A stretch of DNA of 64,000 nt from Hyalella azteca (taxonomy: Eukaryota; Arthropoda; Malacostraca; Amphipoda; Hyalellidae): assembly GCF_000764305.2 (NCBI RefSeq), contig NW_025934801.1, positions 62,001-126,000 on the forward strand. The letters run 5' to 3'. Shown piece after piece: positions 9,278 to 21,200 of the stretch. The translations under genes were made by a program, and so were the position numbers. The notes beneath the pieces were generated by a model, which worked only from the letters and a program-made list of their open reading frames with translations, was not told the DNA's origin and ran no database searches. How positions within the stretch are numbered: position 1 is the first letter of the stretch; each line of letters begins with the position of its first letter.

Positions 9278-12200
9278 CTGACGATAGAAAATACAGTCAT
9301 GTCAGAAATTTGACAAGTATCGACTATTATGACTAACATAACAAGATTTATTCATAGCAGCGAAATATAACAAACGAGATAAAGCAATGAATCCATCGCT
9401 TGATGATTTTTTGAAGTTGGTTCTTTGGTCTAAACGACTTTGTGATACACCGTCTCAAATGCCCGTGTTTTATGGGCCATTAATCGGAATGATGGAAAGA
9501 ATAACCAATTGTTATCTGATTTTGCAATAACACATTTCATGGTTCCAGTGACTTTACATATCGGGTCGTTCTACACATCATCTATAATATTCAATTTAAT
9601 AATTACTGAAAATAGAAATTGATAAAATATTATAATAGTTTAACTTCTGCTGGCAAGCGAATATTTTTGTTCATGATCACGAGCCGAAACATGGGCAAAA
9701 TAACGTTACGGAAGATCATACAAGTTTTTTATACATTTTAATTGCTAACTATTATGATTATAGCCTCGTAATCCCGTATTCCGAAAATAAGAGTAATTAA
9801 TCTACAGCACCAATAGCGACATGAAAATATCGGCTTTGCCTAAACGAAGTTTTACTGTTATGGATACATTATGAAGATGATCACAAACAGTTAAAAATCC
9901 AATGCATTCCATCAATTAATACAAATTGAACTCTTATCCTCTATACCGTGAAACAAGATTTAGAGTCTATAGCGCTGAAAAGGAAAGATTATGAATTAAC
10001 AATTATATAGGGATGGAGCAAAGCATTCACGGCTCGTGAATGTTTTGCCGTGATTTATTTCTGTCTGCAGTCCGTAATATGGAAAGAAATATCGTAATTA
10101 CAGAGCGTAGTTCTAAAAAAGCAGTATTTTGTACATTAAGACGCTGCTAACTCCTACGTAGATTTAGGACGGAAGTCGTTAAAGATCGCTTAATGAGAAG
10201 GAAGGCGGCCGCGATTTCCTTCTCGGCGCTTCTCTGGCGATCAAGGAAGTTCCAGGACTTTGCTCACAGGCGCTTCTTGTTCACGGAATTCAAGAAGCTC
10301 GTTTCGTAAAAACTCTCTAGACATTACCTGCTGTGCAATAAGAATCGAACTGGGAAAACTTCCGTGAAATTTTATTTTGAATCACTTTAGAAATGCCAAA
10401 CTTCAGGTTAAAATCTTGGTAAATTTTTTTAGGGTTAAATGCAAAGAGGCGTTTTGAAGATCAAATGTACAGAAATGATACGGATTTTTAATGATTTCTC
10501 GTAAAATGCGGTTTTATTCCTGAAATTATTATACCCCAAAATTGAAATTTTAATACCCAATGAAGAAACTTTCTATAGGAAGGCCCTATAGCATAAACAT
10601 AAATATTATTTTTATGATACTTATGTTGATATAATATTTATATGATATTTATATTTATGTCCTGATATAAATATTATTTCATCTCCGCGTCGAGGGTCGT
10701 CAAGTACCGGCAATGGATCAGCCCAAGAGCGTTCGTATTTACCGAGTTACGGAAAACTCGTTCTTTAAATAAAAATTTTCTAAAAGATACCCAGCTTCAA
10801 CATATAAAATAAAAATCAAACAAAACAGTCCAAAACTTGCGTCATAACTAACGGCGTGCCTGCAACTTATAGGCAGTTTAATTTAATTAATGTGACAATT
10901 TATTTAGTCTCAAGATTACCAAGTGGAGGTCCTTTATTATCAGCAAAGAACATTTGGAACTGAAAAAATAATAACACTCGCCAAACATCACATCACGCGG
11001 CGGCAATTCCCTAGGCTTCGGTTGTTGGTGTCCTACAGTAAATTTCGAGTTGCACTTAATTGATTGAGTATTGCATCTTAGTATTTGTTATTAATTATGG
11101 CTGACGGTGTGTGTATGACAATAACATCAATAATAAAACCTTGTTAATTGGCAGCCTCATGGGGTACAAATCAAGCACTTGGTGGTTTACACTCATATTA
11201 TAGGTATTCTATACGAATATTATCCAATAATAGACAGTTAGTCCATATAGAATATACTATACAATCACGGGCACTTAATCCACATGGATATAACAATCAT
11301 TCTGCGAACCAACCATGTAGGTGACGCCGGAGTCCGTCCCTGCGTCCCAGGGATAAAGGTTGATGGTTTTCTGTCCCACCCACGAGCAGTTCTTGAGGCA
11401 GAGCTCCATTGCCGACACGCCCACTATCCAGTCGGGGGACGGTCCTGCAATATTGCGATACGGGATATTATGGTCCGTGTTGGGGACCTGTGTGGGGGAC
11501 TGCGATACGGGGCATTATGGTCCGTGTTGGGGACCTGTGTGGAGGCTGTCTCTTATACACATCTAGATGTGTATAAGAGACAGTTCTTCATCTTAACATC
11601 AGTCAGCCATTAATGGTATTCGTCAGAAAGATAAAAGTGACGTTCCATGAGTCGCTNTTTGTGGGGGACTGCGATACGGGGCAATATGGTCCGTGTTGGG
11701 GACCTTTTGTGGGGGACTGCGATACGGGGCATTATGGTCCGTGTTGGGGACTTATTGGGGGACTGCGATACGGGGCGTTATGGTCCGTGTTGGGGAAGTT
11801 GTGGGGAGACGGTGGTACGGGGCATTACTGACCTATTATGATACCTGTGGGAATTGCGATTCGGGGTATTATCTCCACAGGTACCGTTTTGTGGTACCTA
11901 TGGAGGGCATTGCGATACATTGCGGGCATGTAAACATTTTGTTTACCTGATCCTTGTCATGCATTGCTGGTCATGCATTGCTGGCCCTCCACTGCTGAGA
12001 GGCCATACTTTCAAAACTGGCTAAGTGAACGTAAGTATTTACGCTCTATTTTCTGGTCTATGATTGGAGGATTTTGCTTGAAAGGCCGTCAATGATTGGC
12101 GGATGAACTTACGATCTCTTAACTTTTTTTTGAAAGTATAGGCCCTGGTCATGCATTCCTAATCTTGCATTACAATCTAAAATATTTTCATTTATTTCGA

Positions 12201-15200
12201 TAATATAATTAAATTATCAAAAACGGATTGATATGAAATGATTTTAAAGTTCATTAATGCATAGAGCAAAATATTATTGTGCAGACTCAATAATTGTTTC
12301 TAAATTTATTCAAATGATACATTGCATATAAATAAATAACAGAAATAATATACTCAATTCGCACTCTTATTGTGTAAGCCAGTGGCATTCAATTCTTAAT
12401 TACATCCTTGTGAAATGAAATTTGCAGCCTTAATTAACTAAAATGCTATTTATGTAGCAAAATTCCTCTTTCAATCTAGCAAGTTGGAGACGAAGTAAGT
12501 AGTTCCATCCATGTGACCAGAAGCAAATTTTAAATCTATCCACGCAAGAACATTCCCTAAATATGCCCGACTGTACGCTCGGAATTTCTTTTGGGAAAAC
12601 GCACTAAAAATACTTACTGTACGTTAGGTTTACGTGGTTGGTAGTTGTCACCATGTCGAACTCACCCAACATGGACACGAGTGACATGAGATGGTGTTTG
12701 TTGTCGACTCTGAAGACCGCGAATGTTTTGCCGTTGACGTTAGGATACCATAAACCCCGAGCTTTGATGATGGTGCGGATGTGGTCACTCTAAAGAATTA
12801 GAAAAGTTTGTTTTAAACTTAGGAGAATCTTCAACACGACGGCCAAGGACGTCGGCTTTTTGAGCCGACGACCATTTCATTTTATATTTTTATTTTAATC
12901 CACGCCTTCCGCTTGTAAGTAAATGAAAAAATGTAAAGCCAACAATCACTTGTTTGATGACAATACTGAAAAGCATTTGTTCAGATAAAACGACTAATGT
13001 TGTTTTAAAATTAAATATTTCAAGTCATACATTAAAAGAAGAGGCAGTCTTCACTGATATAGGATAAAAATAGATGTAGTGGCTTGTAGATGTAATCATA
13101 AAAGAAATTTTTACTGCTTTCCTTAATCAACACACTTCTGACCTCATAAATTAATCAGCGCCGTTGAGTTCTTTCTTCGACGTTCAAGGATCGCTATCGG
13201 CTACTTCGCCGATCTCTGGTTCAACCCAAAACTTAACCACATTAAACCTCAGCTTAGCTCAACAATCTTCCAGCATTCACCTTGTATCAAAACTTCCACT
13301 CACCTTATGAGCCTCTCAGCACAACATAGTCGTCTCTCTAACTCATCTTTCCTCTATACCTCCCAAAGGTCTTAAAATTTACTGTATCCTGCCTGCACTT
13401 CAACCAACTCCATGTTAAGATTCACTGAATATTCAAGTCTTCACTCCTATCTCCACTTCACTTCACTTCAATAAAGCACTCATCAGTTCTCTTTAACTCT
13501 CCATTCACTGCCATCCATAACACGATAGAGTTTGGACCTTTTCGGGCTCACTTTACACTCTGGCGTTTACTCCGAGCCTCGTTTCAAATTCCTATGTTCT
13601 GACAAAGCTCGACTGACTTGCCAGCTCGGTTTTAGGTGTCTCCAGTTATGCCATAACCCTGTGGATTTTACATAATCCAGCTCACGCAGACTTAGACATC
13701 ATCCAGCTCACGCGAACTTTCAATCCTCCTCAAGTAGTTCTAAGCCCACTAAACCCCGCTGAGATCACCTGTCTTTTGAGTTCGCTCTCCAGGGTCCTGG
13801 TGGAGCCCCACTCTGCCACCTGACGCAGGCCGTCGGAGGCGTAGCCGCCGTACTCCCATACGCGGTAGTCGTCAGAGTGCGACGCTCCGATGATGTCCGA
13901 GAAATGCGTCAACCACTCGTTGGCGGGGAAGTCTTTGGGGTGCGTCTGCCGGGACCAAAGGCCCTCGAATGTCACCTGAGGGAACAATGATGATGGGGGC
14001 TATTAATGCTCATGGCTATAGATTTCAATATAAGTATGAATGTTCAAGTTTTTTGGACTAAAAATGTACAGTTCCTAACATTTTCACAGTAAACTTGTTA
14101 TAAGGAACTTAAAGTAACTTCGTAACATACTATCATCAAACAACGCTCACTCTCATAGACGCATCGCATGATATCTTATGATGCAAATCCGATATAGATG
14201 ATTTCACTTAATAAATGGTAAGTATAATTTTATGTTGGCGACTACCTCATACTTGGCCTCATCACAGGCACAGCAGTCGAGGATGGCCTCAGGCTGCAGA
14301 TCGAAGGTTTGCTGCACCTCCTCGCATAGCTCCTTCGTCAGCTCACCGTCGTCCATATACCACACCTCCCGACTCTCCTGCACCATCGCTCTGGGTATAG
14401 TGCAGTCATCATTAATATGGATAATACCACACCTCCCGACTCTCCTGCACCATCGCTCTGGTTATAGCGCAATCATCACTAATATTAATGATGAGCTGGC
14501 ATGGTGATGATTTACATAGTAATAGGACGTTGGAGAAATCTATACTGTGCAGCTCCCCTACACCATTGCACTGAAAAGGTGGTTGTAAGGTGAGAAGCTG
14601 TTACATTTACTGACAGCTAGGATCTTCTAGCAATCCATATATTTGCTTCACAATTGCTTTTTGGTAGCAATTATCCTGGCATTAATTATTGTGATGCAGT
14701 CAAGTGTCTCCTAGCTCCTCCGAATCTAGACTTCCTTGAACTTTTGTTTTGAGTTCAAGTTTCCTGGTCTTGCTAGATTACATTATGAGTTATTGATGTT
14801 GATTTGATGAAATGTGATATGATATGATGCTCTGGTCTCTTTAAATACTGTCACCCGTGATATATTGCTGCGTGGAAGAATGTATCATTAAATTCATGGT
14901 TTCCATGATAGTTTCGATATTCGGCCACACCCTCAATAGCTGGAGTACCATTGATGTGACGTTTTAAGATATAATATTCCTTATCTAATTGTCCATTGAA
15001 TTTGATTACTTATAATAAAGCGCCTATAAAATTATTTCGTGTGCCAGACTAGGGACTCTATAGCCAGGCTGGAGTGAGCAGCTCAGACAAGACCGGCATT
15101 TGGAGCGGCTTGGCAGTTAGTGGCGCAGCTGTGGCATCTCAGTTTTATGGCTCACTGCGGCCAAGTTAGGAGGTTTACACCGCTGCTATGACGCTTTAAT

Positions 15201-18200
15201 AATCTCCCAGCCAGCTCACTATTAATCAATGGCCTTTAAATTAATCACGAAAATGATGGCGCTACCGCCGCGGCCTTGAAGCAGGGTACTCATCGGGCGT
15301 ATAATATGCGAGACTTCCGCTAAAGTTAGGAACTGCAGTGAATTGAAATGATCTTCATAGCAGATGTTTGAAAGCATTAAAATTCCTAAGATGCGTTATT
15401 GAAAGCAATGACGATTTGCCAAAAATGGTTTGTTAAAAAACAATGATTCACAAATTTAGGTTTTTGATACTATTTATTGATGTTATTCATTTCTTTATAT
15501 TCATATTCTTATTCATCTATTTATTTCATTTGAGAATCTAATTTAAGATTAGAGTAATGGTTTGAGATTCTCTTCAAAGCGGGTGTTTAAAATGATTGAA
15601 AACGTAAATATTTTGGCCAATTGGTTGAAATATTTGAATATTGGAACTTGGAACTTCTGTTTCCAAGAATAATTAAAATTGCACTTGGTCAGGTCGATTC
15701 GAACTGCAAGTCTTTTGAGGTTAAATGAATCAAATTAATCAATGGTGCAAGGGGTGATCCAAACTGCAAGCGTATTAGGAGTTTTGAACTGTATTGTTTT
15801 TTTTAATATTTACGCAGTATGTGCAAACAGAGACGAGATATAAATGATGCATTCTATAAGTTCTCCTGTGTGATTGGAGTGAACTACTTCATGTGGAACT
15901 GAATGCACTCATAAAATCATACAAGGTGTTCCACGCGATAGAAATCTTTAAATTAGAGGTGTAGTGGATATCATGAAACAGTGCACTGTAATTTCGAGGG
16001 ATCAAGTACCTTGCTGAAAAGTAGGTGTTGTTACTTACATAACCTGTTGAACTGCGTGCGAAAAATATGATCTAAAATGCTAAAATGTCGGTTTATGGCT
16101 CATCTGCAACATTAACAGGTAAACCGTAAGGTAAATTGTGAATGCTCTGTTTGATTTAGGTCCATAATAAATTAGTCACAATGGAGGTCAAAGTTTTGAA
16201 CGAAGAATCTGACATCCAGGAGATTTGAAAACTCGACGTTAAGTGAGAGAGAAATCATGGCCCAGGTAATGTTGAAATCGGTAATACTACGGACGATTCT
16301 GGTTAGTCGGTTGTCTTTGAGCACGATTTAAGAAACCAACCAAGTTCTTAACAGACCGCTTACTTGGAGCGCGATTTCAGAAACGAAACCATACTTCGAC
16401 CTGTGAGGCTCAGTAATAAATGTCCATCTATGTAATTCGGTTATGAGATTCAGAATTATTGTGTCCAGATGTGGTCCCGATAAAAGAACTTAACTGGACC
16501 ACGAAACACGAAGCTCACCTGAACCTGACGCATCCAGACCCCGCGGGCGGGGCGGTCCAGAGGACCTGGACTTCGCTCTTGGGGGAGCTGGACGTGTGGA
16601 CGACAGCGTTAGGGCAGTCGTCAGAGTGCATGGTTAGCACGTCCCCGTACAGCTGAGGGAAGACGTGAGCATGTGGTTAACATGTAGGGCTTCTGTACTG
16701 CAGTGAGGCGCGGGTAAAATAGGCCCGTTGCAAGAGAAGTAATATAGCATATTTTGGTATAGTTTAGTATAGTATAGTATAGTATAGTGTAGTGTAGTAT
16801 AGTATAGTATAGTGTAGTGTAGTATAGTATAGTATAGTATAGTATAGTATAGTATAGTATAGTATAGTATAGTATAGTATAGTATAGTATAGTATAGTAT
16901 AGTATAGTATACTATAGTATACTATAGTATAGTATAACATTGTAAATGTATTACAGTATGGTATAGTATAGTTTAGTATATGTAGTATAGTGTAGTATAG
17001 GATAGTAAAATGTGCCGCTTTTACGTTTTTTAGCCAAAAATTGTTTCAATTCACAAAAACCGAGTCATACAGTATAAAAAGTGGACTGTTAAGCTCGCCG
17101 CTAAGTGTATTTTTATCAGACGAATAATGCGTTAAAGCTAAGTGCCTCAATATCATGTCGACCTCAATATTTTTAAACTCTCAATGTCTTAAGAGTGAAC
17201 CGATTGATTATTATAGCAAGTCTCAGTGTACAGAAATCTATTCACGCCCACCGGAAGAAAATGAGCCAATAATGAAACTGCCTCATTTGTGGAATAGATT
17301 AGTTTTTGAGGACGGAGGGAGAGGGCAGGTAGTTATAGCCTGAAGTTTAGGACCGTCAAATGGAGGTCGAGAACAAAAAATATATTTTGGGTTCAATGAT
17401 CAAATTAGTGAATAAGTTTGACTATTTAATTTCACGGTTGAGAACATTAAACGATGATAAGCAATGTGATATTATGTTTTTTAAATAATGTCACCCGTGG
17501 TATGTTGCTGAGTGCAATAATGTTTCATAATATTTACTGGCGATCTTCCAAGATAATTCCTTTAATCCAAGACAATTTAACACATTCCGTTACATGTGCA
17601 ACACATTCGACTTTGTTCGTGAAGATATAATATTTAGTAGCTGAGTATCCCACTGTCCGTTGAATTCCATTACTAATTATAAAGCCCTTGGCTTATGAAT
17701 CTATCTTCATTGAATTACTGTCGATAACATGTCAGTGCTGCGATGTCATAACTTATATATTCACGTCTCCCTGCTCTCTCTTAACAAACAGCACCGGGAT
17801 GTAGTATTTTGCACATGCAATTGTCTGGCCTTCACAACAAACGTGCTGCATAGTTTGGCGTTCATATAGGCCTTGTTTTCATAAGTCAGCAAACGCCGAT
17901 ATGAACGCAAACGTTCATATAGGCCTTATTTTCATAAGTCAGCAAACGCCGATATGAACGCAAACGTTCATATGGGCCTTGTTTTCATAAGTCAGCAAAC
18001 GTAGACCTAATTAAGGCGTAGACGCTCAGTATCCACAATACGCCTAGGTCTATACGCCGGTCTAGGCATGAAGTCTTCAGGGCACCTCGTCAACGGTTTA
18101 TCGATGAGCGAGCAGCGCTCGAGTGCCTGCCGTCCTAAAATATTCCTACAGAATATAAGAGGCTTTTGTCATGGGAGTCTTCCGCAAAAATTCCTTCGAC

Positions 18201-21200
18201 ACATGCGGGGAATGGGTGTTAGTAAATAATGATGAATATTCTCACTTCTTCGAATATATTCAATAGCAAACTCCATATATTCGATTGAAAGTAATTGTTT
18301 AATGATGCTAAGAAAAATTTTTCGATTTTGTCTTTTGTTTTTGCTTTTCTTTGGTTTATTGAAAATATTTACATGGTGGTAAATGTGAAAAAATTTCATA
18401 CACAATTCCAACTCAAACACAGTCACTTGATGATATAGGAAACAATAAAAATTAGTTTAAAAAATTATACATGAGGTGTCAGCTACGCGTCCTTTTGAAA
18501 TGAAATTTTTTTTTCATTTTGTAAAATGAAAATCTGTTTGTGAGACTAGCTTAAAATTCATTTAGGCACAATGAGTTATGAAAACGAAAACAAATGTTCA
18601 CGAACATAATTTTCCTAAAAAAGCTTTTCACGAATATATCTCTCTATTTTGGGAATATTATGGCACATTTTCATGTAAGGTTCATTTTCTCAGTTGAAGA
18701 CTTCAAAGTTGCAGACTTCTCAGTTGTAAACTTCTCAGTTGCAAACTTCTCATTTGCAGACTCCAAAATTGCAGAATCCACAATTGCGGACTCCGCAATT
18801 GCAGACTCCACAGTTGCAAACTTCTCAATTGCAGACTCCACAATTGCAGAATCCACAATTGCGGACTCCGCAATTGCAGACTCCACAGTTGCAGACTTCT
18901 CAGTAGCAGAATCCACAATTGCGGACTCCACAGTAGCAGACTTCAAAGTTACTGACTCCACCGTTGCAGACTCCACAGATGCAGAATGCAAAGTTGGACA
19001 ATAAGCAGTTGCAGAATTTACAGTTGCAGACATCAGAATTTAAGGCTTTAAAGTTACAGACTCAACAGTACGTATTTTAAATTTGCAAACTTCATAGTTG
19101 CACACTTCAGAGCGGCAAACTTTATAGTTATGGACTTCAAAGTTACAGGCACAACACTTCAATTTGTCGGAAGACATGGTGAGCTCGCCAGACATGACCG
19201 AGCATGGAGTGACGAAGAAGTTTATTCAGTATATCAACACATCCGCTCTCCAAACATGGCCGAGCATGGAGTGACGAAGAAGTTTATTCAGTCACATCCG
19301 CTCTCCAAACATGACTGAGCATGGAGTGATGAAGAAGTTTATTCAGTATATCAACACATCCGCTCTCCAAACATGGCCGAGCATGGAGTGATGAAGAAGT
19401 TTATTCAGTATATCAACACATCCGCTCTCCAAACATGACTGAGCATGGAGTGATGAAGAAGTTTATTCAGTATATCAATACATCCGCTCTCCAAACATAA
19501 CTGAGCATTGAGTGACGAAGTCTATTCAATATTTCAATGAGGCTCTCTCTCTCTTATAAGGACAGCCACAAGACGTAGTACGAGAGCTTTAGATCCCGCA
19601 GAAAATGATGGACTGCTGATCGCTGGCCTGTAATGATCATCTGAAGATTTTCCTCAAGGTCGGGGCAAAATTTCTGATTGATTTGGAGAGTCGTATTTCG
19701 GAAGCCCTTCAAGAATCCCGTTCATTTATTCGGAATTGGACTTCCATTGGAGCAAGACTCGGGTTTGTGATCAAATAACATCGACAGATTGTCGACGAAG
19801 TTGTTTGACGCCCATGCGTTCTAATAACAGTACTTGCAATAAGACCAGCACATCTATGGGGACGATAAACATAATGAATATTTGAATCCATTAAGATTTT
19901 CAACGAAGTGACGAATAAAAAAATATAACTCAGTACTCACTGCAGTGAGTGACAGAGAGCGCATTTTCTCGTCGACGAAAACTTGAGGTCACGGACGGAT
20001 GGACACACGGACGGACAGACAGACAGACGGACATGGCGAGCACAATAGTGCATTTTTTCCATGAATGAGAAAATGCGCTAAAAAAATGAATAATTTCGAA
20101 GAAGTGTAAAACGATGATGATGAATAGATGTAAGTATAAGAAGAAAGTCCGCAAATACGACGAACGGGAGATTGAAAATTGTGACTCAAACTATTCAGAG
20201 TGACAATGTAAAGTAATGTAATGTAATTCTACAATATTGAAATATTATTGTGTTATGATGCTACAATGTTGCATGAGACGTGACGCGAGTAGCAATATTT
20301 TTTATAAATAATGAAGTGTACTCAGAAGATTGTGATGAAAGCAATAATTACAACGGTAACATTTTTTCGATTCATCAAAACATCAACCCCCATTCAACTC
20401 GATCACCTGATATAAAAAGTAAAATCAAATCATTAATTCTCGTAACATTTCCATCAAACAACAAATACTGGAAGGAAAAAGTGTGTGTATTCCAATCATC
20501 TCAATTGAAAAATAGCCTGCCACGGTAAATGAAATCACAATACGAAGCCATTGAAAAGACAGAGTGGATTCAGAGTTCATCTCTACTATTTTATTAAATT
20601 CTCTGTGCATATGCACCTTTTAAGATAAAATTGAACTCTTTAATTGTGAAATCGAATTCAAAGTGATATATATCCATTTTATTTCCGTTCTTACTCTATT
20701 CCCTTACTCAACTCCACCCAACCACCAGATCCAAACCGCCAGATCCCAACCGACAGATACCCAACCGCCAGATCCTAACCGCCAGAACCTAACCGCCTGA
20801 TCCCAACCGCCAGATCCCAACCGCCAGATCCTAACCGCCAGATCCCAACCGCCAGATCCCAACCGTCAGATTCCAACCACCAGATCCTAACCGCCAGAAC
20901 CTAACCGCCTGATCCCAACCGCCAGATCCCAACCGTCAGATTCCAACCACAAGATCCCAACCGACAGATACCCAACCGCCAAAACCTAACCACCAGATTC
21001 CAACCGCCAGATCCTAACCACCAGAACCCAACCGCCAGATACTGACCGCCGGATCCCACACGAAGACACTGCCATTGTCATCGCTTCTAAGAGACTCTGA
21101 CAATATATTCCAATGAACAGACAAAAGCGTCTCGAAGTCTATTAGTAGCCAAACTTTTGCACTGTAATAAAAACTTTGAAATGTTAGCTTCAAAGTTCAT

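Larger units (their letters stand above)
11435..11880. repeat. 47-bp minisatellite abutting an F-spondin acceptor, broken by an assembly artefact
   Basis: Units contain gggggactgcgatacggg, cattatggtccgtg and ttggggacc. Two units precede the adapter at 11546, and about three good plus two decayed units follow the N. The unit nearest the exon carries the true acceptor. The others have an equivalent AG followed by TCCCCC, apparently with about 13 bp missing relative to the exon junction. True copy number is unknown because of the gap. Confidence 0.9.

Noticed and set aside
8824..9313. Pro/Ser/Thr-rich plus-strand ORFs of 93 and 134 codons
   Set aside because: Antisense to the F-spondin acidic-linker exon and its triplicated donor region.
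11284..11950. Plus-strand ORFs around 11.3-11.9 kb
   Set aside because: They are antisense to a real F-spondin exon, cross the sequencing adapter and translate the 47-bp array.
18594..19033. Pentapeptide-repeat-like ORFs (ADSTI/ESATV type) on both strands
   Set aside because: A 15-bp minisatellite within an intron is open in several frames; the five-residue period follows from the unit length.
20716..21052. Possible CRISPR array
   Set aside because: Copies are contiguous with no unique spacers, and the setting is an animal intron.
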